A DNA stretch of 64,000 bases from Rhododendron vialii (taxonomy: Eukaryota > Streptophyta > Magnoliopsida > Ericales > Ericaceae), in the NCBI RefSeq assembly GCF_030253575.1, contig NC_080568.1:23955501-24019500 (forward strand). The letters are read 5' to 3'. Below are positions 48,591-60,499 of the stretch, piece by piece. The notes below the pieces were generated by a model. That model ran no database searches and was not told the origin of the DNA. It saw only the letters and a program-made list of their open reading frames with translations. A program made the translations under genes and the position numbers. Positions within the stretch are counted from its first letter, which is position 1. Every line of letters starts with the position of its first letter.

Positions 48591-49748
48591 TCAAACGAAA
48601 TAATTTGAGTATCCAATGGAGCCTGAACCGGACAGAACCAACGGCAGGTGATGGGAAGAAGGATTGTGCCGGAGTCTGTCCCGGTTGGGCTTGTAGAGAT
48701 CGTACGGCTCCCACAAGTGATCCAACGGACACGGTCTCCTCTCGTCGAGCCGGACCCACGGCTTCCCCTTGCCGGACCAATGCAACAGGCTCACCGGACC
48801 GGGGTGCAGAGACCGGCAGCTCCCCTTCACGTTGTCCCCGCCCAGACCGTGCTGGTTCCACCGGTGATCCACCGGCTCCACGTCGCCGCCGAAAACCACC
48901 AGGAACGGCGGCAGCGAGCCCAGCTCGTATATCCTCCGCTTCCTCTGCAGCTCCATCCAGTTCTCGATTTTCCTCCGGTAATTCCCCTCGCGCCATTTTA
49001 CCAAGTCCATCACCATCACCCCTGTGTTGAAGTAGCACGGGGTTTTGGACCCGAAAACCCGGGGGAGAATCGGGTCGGACCAGAAGTCGTCGGTGAAGTA
49101 CTTGGTGAAGTTGGCGTGGCAGTACTCGGGCGCCCCGATGACCCGGTTTCCCGTCAGGGTTATGGTCCAGAGCTTCCTGACGTCGTCGACTAGGATTACA
49201 TCAGAGTCCAGGTAGATGACCCGGTTCACGCACGGGTCGAGTATGTCGCCGAGGTAGTTCCGGGCGTAGTTCAGCGGGTTCTCCAGGGCCTGCCGGATCG
49301 AGGAGGAGATGAGGTTTATCACGGTGTCCTCGCGGAAGATGTAGACCTTGAAGTTGAGGGAAGGGAAGGTGGACCGGACGAGCTGGGTCAGGACCCGGGG
49401 GCTCACCGGGTCGAACTCGGCGGCGACGAAGTGGAAGAACACGTGCTCGGGGCAGGAGGCGTGGCGGAGGACGGAGTGGACCGCCGCCACGGACCCGCGG
49501 AGGTACTCGGAGTCGAGGGTCATCGCGATGTGGACGACGGACCGGTCGCACGACGACGCCGGCTCCTCACCGGACGAGGCGGGGCACTCGCCGCCGTTGC
49601 GGTACTCCGGCGCCTCGGCGAATCGGGAGAGGATCGAGGCTCTGGATTCGGGGAAGGAGCGAATCGCGAGGCACGCCGACGGCCATAGGAGGAGGAAGAG
49701 AAGAAGAGGAGAGATGTTGGAAGAAGTGATTGGGCGGCGGGGAACCAT
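48591..49748 (-). CDS. GATL: Galacturonosyltransferase-like (GATL), GT8 family
   Basis: An intronless 385-aa frame, full length for the family. A hydrophobic N-terminal segment (about 12-29) acts as signal peptide or Golgi anchor. The GT8 core begins at [14 protein letters not shown] (73) and shows NYARNYLGD (160), the metal-binding DSD in [11 protein letters not shown] (179-189), [12 protein letters not shown] (207), [12 protein letters not shown] (238), NQHGLGGDN (298) and the nucleotide-binding HWSGKGKPW (323-331). All key residues are present, so an active retaining glycosyltransferase is expected. GATL proteins work in the Golgi on pectin or xylan; the family is not fully proven biochemically. 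The lack of introns is usual for GATL genes. The coding region is much richer in G+C than its surroundings. The closest subgroup looks like GATL3/GATL4, by impression only. Confidence 0.96.
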   Translation of the reverse strand: MVPRRPITSSNISPLLLFLLLWPSACLAIRSFPESRASILSRFAEAPEYRNGGECPASSGEEPASSCDRSVVHIAMTLDSEYLRGSVAAVHSVLRHASCPEHVFFHFVAAEFDPVSPRVLTQLVRSTFPSLNFKVYIFREDTVINLISSSIRQALENPLNYARNYLGDILDPCVNRVIYLDSDVILVDDVRKLWTITLTGNRVIGAPEYCHANFTKYFTDDFWSDPILPRVFGSKTPCYFNTGVMVMDLVKWREGNYRRKIENWMELQRKRRIYELGSLPPFLVVFGGDVEPVDHRWNQHGLGGDNVKGSCRSLHPGPVSLLHWSGKGKPWVRLDERRPCPLDHLWEPYDLYKPNRDRLRHNPSSHHLPLVLSGSGSIGYSNYFV

Positions 49749-50960
49749 TGGATGGTGATGGAATGGAAGGTTTTCAAGAAACCCCCGCCTCCACCCAAAT
49801 GAATTATCAAGAAACCCCCTCTAACCAAATGCTGTGATATGTACGTGTAGGTTGTGATAGTATTGTATTACCACTCCAAAGGAAAGGGATTGTCGGTAGA
49901 GATGGAAAGGGGGGGAATGAAGGTCAACACGTATATACGGGGCGGGGGTTTAAAGAATGCAAAGGCAAACACGTAAAATGGAAAAAGGAAAACACGGTGC
50001 TAAAAACGCGGTTTAACGCTACTAACGGCGGATGGGGGAGGAGGGCGACAGTCAAGCAAGACACAAATATGGAGAGAGAGAGAGAGAGAGTCTCCTATTC
50101 TCCTTCCCGTGCAGTATTTCATGAATCTCTCCTTCCGTCTCCCTCTGGGTTCGCGGTAGGATTTTCGGTTTTCCTTTATACGGAGCAGAATTGGTTGGAG
50201 GTTGTAGGACAAGGGAAGCTGTGCGTTGTGAACTTTTTATTACACGCGCGTGTAGCTTCAACAGTTGGGACCGGTTTTCCGCTTTTTCCTCTTTTTTTTT
50301 TTTTTTTGCCAGAAGGATTGGACCAGTTTACGCTGTAACCTTCAACAAATGTACTGTAAAATTTTGGGATATGTAGGTCACAAATAGTAATAAATCCGTA
50401 TAAATATGATTAACAGAAATACAAGGGAAATGATTTTTGCTCTCTTTTTTTTTTTTATAATTGCACTATATCTTTTTGTTTTTTAGTGAAAAAAGTCCAC
50501 ATAAAAATTTCAGGAATAACAAAAAATTGAGTGTACTTGTCAAAAAATGGGATGTGAAGATCATTACGAACGGATTAAAAAAAAAAAAAAGAATCATTAC
50601 CCAAATTAAAACACCTCCCCTTTCCATTTTTTGTGTTTTTTTAAAATCTTTGTATCAAACTTAAAACCTTGAAATATAAAGTGCAGAGGTCTCATCATTA
50701 TAGTAAATGATCACTCATTTTATTCCAAAATAATGTGAAATTGTATTATTTAACACTTTCTAAAAAATCTTGCAAGATTGATTTGGAATCTCTATGAGGA
50801 TTCTTTTTTACTGGTCAAAAATACAAACATATCCGGACCATTGATTGTCGAGATGGACGGTTTGGATAAAAACCCTCACACGATCCTCATAGAGGATCAG
50901 GATTGAGCATCATCAGAGGCGTTTGGGGTTTAGGATTATGGATGGCTTCTGAACCCCTGT
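49749..50960. other. Upstream region of GATL
   Basis: Promoter and spacer for the divergent side of GATL, with a (GA)n tract at about 50071-50090. No gene was recognised; the 113-codon frame at 49997 has no domain. Confidence 0.4.
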
Positions 50961-50962
50961 AA

Positions 50963-51144
50963 ACTCCATTCCAGAAACTCAAAAAGTACTCTTTTTTTTG
51001 CAATTTTCAAACTCAAAAATATGGATCTTGTTTGAAACGATGCAAAAAAAAAAATTTCAATTTATTTTCGTAAGCTCATTATTTTTAAGTTTGAAAATAA
51101 AAAATACGTACTTATTTTTTTAAAAGTTTTAGTGGAATGGGGCC
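50963..51144. mobile_element. Tourist-like MITE
   Basis: A 182-bp element with flanking TAA (50960-50962, 51145-51147). The right end GTGGAATGGGGCC and the left ACTCCATTCCAGAAACTC pair imperfectly, and AAAGTACTC / GTACTTATTTTTT follow. It resembles the copy at 12204 (GGCTCCGTTC ends). Confidence 0.65.
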
Positions 51145-52639
51145 TAACTAATTCTCATGTCAGCCCCCATTGATGTATACAATATTGGCAAAAAAAAGTT
51201 TTGTTGACACATGTGACAAGTTGAAGAGTCATTTACGAGTACATTCCAAAGGATCATTCAAATTCATAGTTTTTTTTTTTTATGACTTTTTGATTTTAAG
51301 GGACCCACTTTCCCATATTATGAATCAATTAACCAATCATAAGAAACAAGACTTTGTGAGTTGGCATTTCGAATAATCATTTATCTCTCTGTCTCTTCAA
51401 ACTTGAAAAGTGAGAGAGCTATGCTAAAATAGTATAGCAAGTTTTCTATTTCTCTTATTATTATTAGAGTGCAATTTTTATTTTATTTTTTGTAGTAATT
51501 ACCTAAGAGTGCATTTTGTTTACATGGCTCTTCAATTTTAGAAATAATAATTGTAATGGCGTACCTGTTTGAATCGTTTTCTTTATTCTGTACAAGGCAA
51601 TTACGCGCATGGAGACTGGAGGAGAAAACTGGAATTGATTAGGTTATATGGTTGTAGCTGGTAGGATGCTCTTCAACTACTTACCTCCACTTTACTACTT
51701 ACCTCCACTTTACGGGACATTGTCACCCTTTCCGATTGACAATTTACTGCGACCACCGTCACTCCATGAATTACAAGCCATTTTTCACGGACCCAGTGTG
51801 CCGCTTGGCAGCAGTATCAAGCGACCAATCCGGCTATTTATCTCGGCAATTGACAGCTTGACTGACGGTTTAGATTTTCGTGCGCTCGGATTCGTCCGTG
51901 CCGAGATGAACGACCAAATCGGCCACTCGGCATCGTTGCCGAGCACCTCCGCTTAGCAGCATCTCCCATTCCCAATTTGCACAAATGCATCAAATTGTGT
52001 TGAAGTCACAAAAAATTAGATGGTGCAGTCCAAACAAATATGTGATGGAGAAGAGTACTCTGTAGCGGTGCTCCCATAGCGACCATGTTCGTTTTGGGTC
52101 TCTAGACCCAACCTTTTTTCTATGCGTACAATTTTTAAAAAAATTTTACTCTCATTTCTTTATCTCGGGGTACTCATTATCCCAAAAAATTACTTTACGA
52201 GTCAGTCAATTTAGCAGTTACCACTAGGAAATAACCAGACCTTTTGACTTGTTCATACCCTATACGAGAGGAAAACCCTGTTGATCGCATTAACACGTAT
52301 GCATTGCAAGTCTTAGAAGCTACTACTAGTAAATTTGGTGATGTTTTAGGGATAAAGGAAACTGGTAATTAAATTTATTTAATATATTGGAGTATAACAT
52401 ACATTAGCGAGCAGTCATATGACTTGCAGTATACTCCTATTGAATTCTTCAAAGATAATTAAGCATGAACAGATAAAAAAATAATAATTAAGCATGGTCG
52501 TGTTGGCTGGACCACCATATTAAAATGAGGAAAATGTAGTAATTATCCTTTTTTGAGTAACTATTTCTTTCATCTTTCATGGAATTGATACAAAATTGCT
52601 TTTATATATATATACACACACACACATACATACAGTCAT
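51145..52639. other. Intergenic, no gene seen
   Basis: AT-rich. The 102-codon frame at 51648-51956 has no recognisable domain and contains a short duplication (TACTTACCTCCACTT twice, about 51677 and 51693). Confidence 0.4.
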
Positions 52640-52930
52640 TTTCAAATGAGGAGGTCTTTATTTTAGTTAAAATAAGGAACTCTCGATTTCTCCCATTTCC
52701 CATTCGAATTACGATGATCCGAGCCGCTCAATGTGTTCAAAACGTGATTTTAAGAGTACCCGCGAGGAATCAGCAAAAAAAAAGACCGGGAAGGGCTTCA
52801 ATCGAGTAGTTTTTATTTGAACTGTTCGATAAAAAACAAACAACAACTGCTCGGATGAAGCATTTTCGGTCATTTTTTTTTGCTGATTTCTCGCGGGTAA
52901 CCTTAAAATCACGTTCTAAATATATTGAGT
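52640..52930. mobile_element. Foldback MITE, GAGCCGCTCAAT family, copy 3
   Basis: It shares GATCCGAGCCGCTCAATGTG, ACGTGATTTTAAG, the AAGGGCTTCA stem and the CGCGGGTAACCTTAAAATCA end with the pair at 43972/44391. It is preceded by a (TA)n(CA)n tract, as those copies are. The right end is truncated after TATTGAGTAC. Confidence 0.75.
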
Positions 52931-53490
52931 ACTCTTTAAAATTATATATAGAGATATTGTCATAATATAAGGCTCTGTTCCGCTAAGGCAAATAACTTGT
53001 ACTCCAGTACTTATTTTTCAAACAAGTACTTATTTTTTGAATTAAATGTGATGTATTGCGAGAGAATGACATGTCTCGTAAAACAGGAAATAAGTACTCA
53101 AAACAGGGGAATGGTGTTGTGCGACTGGTGCATAGCAATCCAACGACCCATATCTCGTCTCGGCACCGTGTAGATACGAGCCATTCATTGCCGAAATAAA
53201 ACATGAACTATTAAATTGCCGAACAGACGACTCGAATGGTGCACGCTTGCATCTTGCAATTGAACATGTAGTAAGTAGAAACCAATTACTCAAAGGCATA
53301 ATTCGAAAAATATCAAAACGAAACTTCTACAAAATTAAAAGTTCATCCTTTTAATTTAAGTTATTTTTAGCTCATGATTGAGAACGGAAATTATGTCAGG
53401 CAAATTAAAGCACTACCTTGAAGATGGGGTGTCTGGAAATCAAATATTTTTTAAAATTTTACATCTTGAATGATCATTCAATTATAATTA

Positions 53491-53641
53491 GTGAATTGAT
53501 TTATACATTCCCTTTTTTTGATAACCACACTCCTTTTTTTGGATTTTAGTGTTGAAAGAGTATGTATTTATTTTGCTAAAAGACATAAAAAAAAAAAAAA
53601 AGAGTGTGAATATCAAAAAAAGAGTGTAGAAATCAATTCCC
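53491..53641. mobile_element. Mutator-like MITE, GGAATTGATTTT family
   Basis: A 151-bp element with a perfect 9-bp duplication TTATAATTA (53482-53490, 53642-53650). The ends GTGAATTGATTTATAC and, from the right, GGGAATTGATTTCTAC are inverted repeats. A 9-bp duplication suggests Mutator-like mobilisation, and by relation also for the copies at 8489, 17539 and 58348. Confidence 0.85.
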
Positions 53642-54679
53642 TTATAATTAAAGTATATTACAAATAATAACGTCACCATATATATTTTCTTGAATAGCAA
53701 TTCATGAAACTATAATGAAATCGGATTTATGTATTTATTTTCGTCAAATATAACGCTTCATTCGAAACTCATGAAAAAAAAAAAGAAAAGGAAGAAGAAT
53801 TAAAAAATAATAATTCCCTCCCCTTATTTGGTTTAGAAAATAAGCGGGACAAAAATAAGAAAATAAAAAGTTCCGAGCACAGTACATTTTCCTTTAAGCC
53901 ATTCTCTTTCTTTCTTTTCTTTTTTCTACAAGTTCCAAACGGAGCCTAAAAACTGATTGGTTCCAGCCCTTTTTCTTTTGTCCTTTTCTTACTTTTGTGA
54001 AAATAAAAGGAAAGAAAAGAATTCGGAGTGGGGTCGGGGAGCTGGCAGCGGTGAGGTATTGGTGAGATCATAATACTTCTGCTGGGCCCTCCCCTACTAA
54101 TAAAGGTTGATGGTCAGGTTCCATCTCTCTCCAGTAGTGCAACGCCAGCCATGCTGATTCCATGAGTCCCAGCCAGCTGTTACTGATTTGACGTCTACGG
54201 ACTCCGGTCGCCACCGAATCACGTGCTCCTTACTCTCTCTGTTTTTTTGAACGAAATCATAGTAGAAGTAGCAAGAGTACGCTGCAAAATCGGGACATTA
54301 CATCAATTGTGAATTTATAAGAGTCCACAAAGATAACTTAATTCCAATAAATTCAATTAATTCAAGAAATAAACTCATCAAAAGCAAAAAAGAAGAAGAA
54401 GAAGCTCATTTAAGAAATTCACACGCTGGTGAGAAATTTCAAATTCCTGACTAACTACATTAGTAATCATGCACAGATCACATGTGTGGAGCCTACTCTT
54501 AGACAGATTTCACATAAACGATCCAAATCGTTCCTTAAAATATACTCTCATTTTCGTTACCCAGTTATATAAATATAAGTCATTTTCATATCCCTTTTAT
54601 ATATTCAAATAGACTCATTTTTATTGGCTTGTGTTTTTTTTTGAACACAAGGCAATTACAATTCGTATCATTCCAAAAG

Positions 54680-54891
54680 AATTGGGGGACGGTGTAGTGC
54701 AGTGGTGTGCGCAGTGCCGTGCTACGCACCTCCGAACCGTCGGATCGTGCATCCGACGGCTCGAATCTCATCTTGATAATGAACGGTTCTCGATCGTTAA
54801 TTGTCAATATGAGATCCGATCCGTCAGATGCATGATTCGACGCTCGGAGGTGCGCATGTGCACCTCACTGCACAACACCAATTTGAAGTCC
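54680..54891. mobile_element. Mutator-like foldback MITE
   Basis: A 212-bp element flanked by a perfect 10-bp duplication ATTCCAAAAG (54670-54679, 54892-54901). The arms pair over about 80 bp: GTGCAGTGGTGTGCGCAGTG and CACCTCCGAACCGTCGGATC on the left, with inverted partners GCGCATGTGCACCTCACTGC and GATTCGACGCTCGGAGGTG on the right. The 120-codon frame across it is an artefact. Confidence 0.82.
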
Positions 54892-54901
54892 ATTCCAAAA
54901 G

Positions 54902-57264
54902 GCCCAACAACATTTACAATAGAATCTAGTCATAATTACAAAGTAAGAAAATCTTTTCATTTTTTTTTTGTAGAGCGATTTTTTTTTTATTAATCTTTGA
55001 AAATCTTGCATTCAATCATATCATTTGGACAACGCTAATGCCGCGGGCACTTCTGATAGTGCCACGTACATGTAAATTTTTCTCTCTATTTGGTTCATGT
55101 TCTTTTCTAGGGGGACCTAACAAAGAATGCACATTTATGAGAAGAAACAATCAATCTTTACTTGTGACATGGATTGGTCACTTCCCGACCTCGTGTTTAA
55201 AAGTGTTAGAAGGCGGCCATCGGGGCAAACATGTTATTGAGACTCTCTTTGATTTTGTTATGAGAATATTTTGGAGTAATGAGGGGAGATAAATAGATAT
55301 TAAAAAAATAAGATGATTAAAGAGAAAACTTATCGAGGATAAATACCAAGAGATATGAGTGGTTCTAAAAAATCAGAGTTCACTCTTTTGAAAGCCTTTC
55401 TGCCTGGCGAACAAAGTCATTTGTCTCAGACTTGTCTCTAGGCAGGAGTATTTGATACCAGTAGCAATCAAACGACAGCTCTAAAATTTCATCAAAGCCT
55501 GAGCTTTCAATCAACTTCAGTAAACATTTTTAGTCAAAGACAAGCACAATCAAAATTTAGAGGCAAATTTTTTTTGGGTCTTTTAATGAGGCATGTAATT
55601 CACACAAAAAAAATAATAATCATACAAAACTAGCGAAAGTTCATAAACGACAAAAAATTTAAAGAAAATAATCCGCTGATCAGGGGCTGATTTAAAGTGG
55701 GAATAAGGGGTCACATGTCCCCATGCATTTTATCACTTAGACCCCAAGCATCCATAGGATTTTTCATTTACCTCCACGCATAATTACACTGGCTCCTAAA
55801 ATGAAAGTAGCCCTTATTGCTTCAGCATTCTTCTCTAAAACATCATCTCTTCTCTATTTGTTCGTAATTTTATATAAGAAATTTTCCCATATGCATATTT
55901 TCATAGTTAAGCTTTCGTTTGCTTTATTGCAAATTGCTTATATTACATTCTCAAAAGGTATGAGCTGTGATTTCTAAATTAGTAGAGTAATTGTTAAGCT
56001 CGTTTGTTACATCTTAAATTTTTTTTTTATTGATTCATTTGTAGATCGCATATCAACGTCTAAAGGTCTGCTATTTGAAAAACAAATTATCTTCCAAACA
56101 TATGAAACAAGACCAGAAAATAAGATTAGTCTTTATCGTGGAAAATATTTCAAGACCATGAGTAAACAGCGCCCCCTCCATGCCGAATTCTCGGATCCGC
56201 CACTGCCCATAATAAATTCGGTGCATGCATCCCCTCAATCTAAGTAATTAAAATTTCAATAAATTATCTCAAAGCCAAAGTTCAAATAAAGACAATTATG
56301 TGGATAACTGATAATTAACTGCGCTAAATAGCCACTCATCGAGTCTAATAGTGGCTGCCCAGCTCATCTAACTCCCTCTCTATATTTTTTATATTAACTG
56401 CATAGTTTGCCCCCAGAACAGTCAGCCCAGAGTGAAATTGAGAAAGTAGGAGCACGAATATTATTACTCCTATATCTATGGTATCGCTGTAGGTAGATAG
56501 GTTTTAAGTTATTATTATTATTATTTTTTTGTTTAAACAAGGTTTTAAATTAGTTTAGCCCTAAGATTCTCAGCCCTACTTCCATTAATGTAATACTTCT
56601 ACCAAATTTAATGTGCCTCGTTTGGTACAGAACTGAATATAGCACAGAGGTGCCTTGTGGGAGAGTTCCAACTAGTTTGGTCCAATTTTGGACCGTTTTG
56701 TGGGTCATAAGTGTTAGCAACACTGGATTGCAACTCATTTGACACAATTGTCTGAAGATAAAATACATTTCGATATCACATCAAACAATATCCGATCAAC
56801 GTCAGTTTTGATGTGGTCAATGTTCTCGACGAGTTCTAGAAACGAACGGTCCCGATCAATGTTATGGGCTCAGAAAGAGCCCACAAATGGTCCAAAACTG
56901 GACCGAACGTACTGGTTGGAATCAAACTTGACTAAACCCTTGCCCGCCATTTTGTTAGGGGGCAAGATTTGAAATTTATTTATTTTTATGTTTTTGTTTT
57001 TTTTAATGGTAGATGAGAGAATATTATACTCTCCATCACATTGTAGAGTCAACTACTAATTAGTTAGAACTCCGATCGATAAGAGCACGATTCCATTGAT
57101 AAGAAGGAAACTGCATTTCAGCTTCCTCACAGCATAGTCATATAAGCACACAATTGCATTGACAAGAGAAGGAAAATCACTTTCGGTCCAAGTCGCAGCT
57201 TCCTCATATATTTCTTCGCCAATTCATTTAGGGAGGGTGTGTTCTTTTCAAAAAGTCTAGGACC
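54902..57264. other. Gene-free spacer
   Basis: No gene was recognised. Around 56650-56940 there are inverted GGTCCAATTTTGGACCG / TGGTCCAAAACTGGACCG words (each also self-palindromic), probably an old foldback element with unclear ends. Confidence 0.4.
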
Positions 57265-57535
57265 ACCGCACGTCGTGTGGGGCCCACCACAGGTCCTACA
57301 AAAAATACATAAAGATACCCGTAAGTTTTAAAACAATTATTCATGGGGCCCTGTAAAAAAATCAGTTACTATAACGGATATCGGTAGGTATGTTTTCTGA
57401 GTTTGTAAGGCGACACTGTGACAGTTTCGCAGTTTTGTCCTTACAGATTAAAAAAACATACCTATCGATATCCGTTGGGTTTGATTTTTTACAAAACTCT
57501 CGCCCGGGCCCACACTGCGTGCGATGGGCTGTTTC
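57265..57535. repeat. Foldback MITE-like repeat
   Basis: The outer arms pair as CCGCACGTCGTGTGGGGCCC and GGGCCCACACTGCGTGCG; the inner stem is ACGGATATCGGTAGGTATGT (57378) with ACATACCTATCGATATCCGT (57456). No duplication could be assigned. Confidence 0.7.
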
Positions 57536-58347
57536 TTCTTCATGGTTCTCTGGCTTTGTTTCAGGTTATACTAGCAAAAAATATAAAAGAAGTAAACAAC
57601 GCGTATAGAGAACATAGGATGCAAGAGTAAGCAATGTTTGGCTTATAACTTAAATTGAATGACTTTTCCTTGTCTTTTTTCAAATTCTTTAGTTTGAAAT
57701 TTAAATATTTTTACTTATTGCAATTATTCTTAACAAAAAAAATCAAAAGATTAAAAAAACTACACAAAAAAGTTAAAATGATTCATATAGGCCAAAATTT
57801 AAAGGTCAAAAAGTATAGGTCAAAATTTGTATTTTACTTTTCTCTCTTTTGGGTACACGATTCATGTCTCTTTGCTTTTTCGATTTCTCTCATTTAAACG
57901 AAATAAAATAACAAATATTCCCATTAAAAAATGTCAACTGAAGTGAGAGCGAACCACTTTACAAAAAAAGTGAAGTTAGTCCATACTTGTTATAATTTTC
58001 CTCAAAAAATGTTGAGAGAGAAAATACCACCAATGAAAACAAATATTTGATCCAAATTGCCGGGATTGCAAAGCATATAAATGTTCAATATTTTAATTTA
58101 TTTGGTGGGATTTAAATTCGAAGTTTAATGAGGAATAAAATATCACTTGGAAGGTGCAATAAATAAGGTTAATGTGGAGGCCGGCGGTGGGTAGTTGGGA
58201 GCGGCGGTGGGTGATAATATGGCATGGGATTCTCTGTCAAAAACAAAAAGCAACGGGTTTTGATGGGTCCGATCTCTTCTGTCCTGAAAACCTCTATGCC
58301 TTTGTGCTGATGAGTTTTTCGATTATTAGATTGTGTGATTTTCTTTG

Positions 58348-58465
58348 GGAATTGATTTTATTACTCTTATTTTTTCTAACGGCATTTTTCTTCTCTTACA
58401 AAATAAATTACCTAATAAAAACATAAAATGGAGTTCTATTTAAAAAAAAAGTGACAAAATCACTC
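58348..58465. mobile_element. Foldback MITE, GGAATTGATTTT family, decayed
   Basis: It starts GGGAATTGATTTTATTACTC and ends AAAGTGACAAAATCACTCC, matching the copy at 17539 in order and spacing, including TCTTACAAAATAAATTACCT in the middle. Flanks show no clear duplication. Confidence 0.6.
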
Positions 58466-59316
58466 CTTTTTAATGTTTTAAATTCAATAACTAAAAAATC
58501 CCTCGGCACGTGAATTTTCGCGTAATGCCTCGTTTTGACGAGCCGCACTCTGCTCACAATACAAAAGACTGATGAAAAGAGTATAATAAATGCACAGAAT
58601 AATTTCCCTGTGCAACCTGTCAGACGGTACCGCTTGTCCGCATATGGATGCCATTGTAGATGCTTCGAATTATTGAAAAGTCACTCGTTACAAAAGGAGG
58701 CTGTTAATGCCAAAGAAGAATTTGTTAATGCCACATACATTAATTAGGTAGAATGCTAAAATGGCTTAATTGCCCTCCCTCCATTGTACTCCTCAGTAAC
58801 TTTTCGTAATATTGCAAATATATCTCTTCGGATTCTTTTTCATTTCTAATCTAATTTACTAATCCTCCACCAACACAAGACCCCAACTACGGAAATTGAT
58901 ATTCGCGCTTTTTTTTTTTTTATGCAGGTGCTCCAAGCTACAATGTTTTGCCTAAACTACCCTTTCACAAGTTACATGATTTACTTCAGGCGCTCCAAAA
59001 AACATTACTCTTCTCCTCTGCCTCCTCTCGTTAACGGAAGAAGGAAAAAGAGGAAGACAATCGTCTGCTCACCCACCCACCAAACCCTAGCCGCCCACCC
59101 AAACCCTAGCCCTGCTCCTTGGGTTTTGGGTTTGCTCTGTTTCTATCGTCGCCAGTAGGAAGATATTTTTGCTTGGCTTTGTTTTTGTTTTTTTAAATGG
59201 GCTATGCAAAGAGGAGAAGTCAAAACAATTTTAATTACTAGGGAGGGAGGGCAATTAAGCCAATTTAGCATTATATGTAGTTAATGTCTGTGGCATTAAC
59301 AAATTCTTCCGTGGGT

Positions 59317-59715
59317 GGACAGTCCAGTTCGGAGTTCAGTTTAGGCTTTTGTGGGCCCATCCCGGGTCTACAACGATGATCAGAATCGTCCATTTTGTAG
59401 ATCTCGTCAATTTTGTAGTTCACGAAAAAAAATTGAACTTATCAAACCCGGTAGATACATAATAGAAACAAACTTGTACAAGAAAATGGGATAAAAAAAA
59501 AAAAAAACCGAAACTTAATTTTTTTTATATCTGTTTTCTACAAATCTGTTTCGATCATGTATCTATCAATGTTCAATTAAGTTATCTAATTTTTCACGCA
59601 ATTTACAAACTTAATATGCGCTATAAAACAAACGATTTTTATCATTATTATGGCTCGGGATGGACCCACAAAAGCCTAAACTGAGCCCCGAACTGAATTG
59701 TCCAAAACTGGACAG
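59317..59715. repeat. Foldback MITE-like repeat
   Basis: About 45-bp arms: CAGTTTAGGCTTTTGTGGGC on the left and CCCACAAAAGCCTAAACTGA on the right, with CCCATCCCGGG / CTCGGGATGGA and CAGTCCAGTT / AACTGGAC around them. The interior is AT rich without coding content. Confidence 0.75.
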
Positions 59716-59835
59716 AAGCCCCTTTGAGAGAGGGGGTGAGAGAATATTAGGTGCCCCAGTCCGTTTACCCATTTCTCTCACAAGTCTCAAGTGTGTATAG
59801 AATTCATACATTTTTGTACAGTAAGTCTATTGTTA

Positions 59836-60186
59836 CAGCAAAATCGTACAAATTTTGCAGATTTGTTGTGGGGTCTACTACGGGTCCCACAGAAATGATC
59901 CGAGCCGTTCATTAAATGTAAAACAGTTTTTCAAGGCTCCCCGCGAAAAATCAGTTCAATCCGATACTTATAGATGCTCAATCCAATCATATAATGTTTC
60001 ATTAGCCTGGAATCTAAATCGAAAGTTAGATGATTAGATCGAGCACCTATAAGTATCGGATTGAGATGACTTTTCGCGATGGCCCTTGAAAAAATATTTT
60101 ACATTTAATGAACGGCTTGAATCATTTGTGTGGGACCCGTAGTGGGCCCCACGACAAATCTATACACAAACTGTACGATTTTGCTG
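59836..60186. mobile_element. TA-duplicating foldback MITE, copy 2
   Basis: A 351-bp element with perfect ends CAGCAAAATCGTACA / TGTACGATTTTGCTG and flanking TA (59834-59835, 60187-60188). It shares the GTTGTGGGG...CTACGGGTCCCAC, GAGCCGTTCATTAAATGTAA and AATCCGATACTTA blocks with copy 1 at 11788, while its outermost 20 bp differ from those of copy 1. Confidence 0.88.
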
Positions 60187-60499
60187 TACCAGTAGACATA
60201 ATTAAAAGGATGAAGTTGTATTTTCCTCGTGAGAGAATATTAGTTGCCCCAGGCTGGTTCTTGCCCATTTTTGAAGTTCATCCTTTAATACATTTTTGAT
60301 CAGGAGAATCCATACGTATGGTGGTAGGTTTAAATATATATATATATCCCTAATAAGAACCAGTTGACAATCTCCAAAACGCATTTTCATCATCATTAAA
60401 AAATTGCTACATATGCTATGGTCAACATTGTAATCTATAACACTTTCCAGTTTCATCACTGTCTTTAACTGTTCTAGAAATTATTCTTGTTCATATGAT

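Noticed and set aside
48605-49193. Long plus-strand frames opposite the GATL gene
   Set aside because: High GC and codon bias in GATL remove stop codons on the other strand; the minus-strand protein matches GT8 along its full length.
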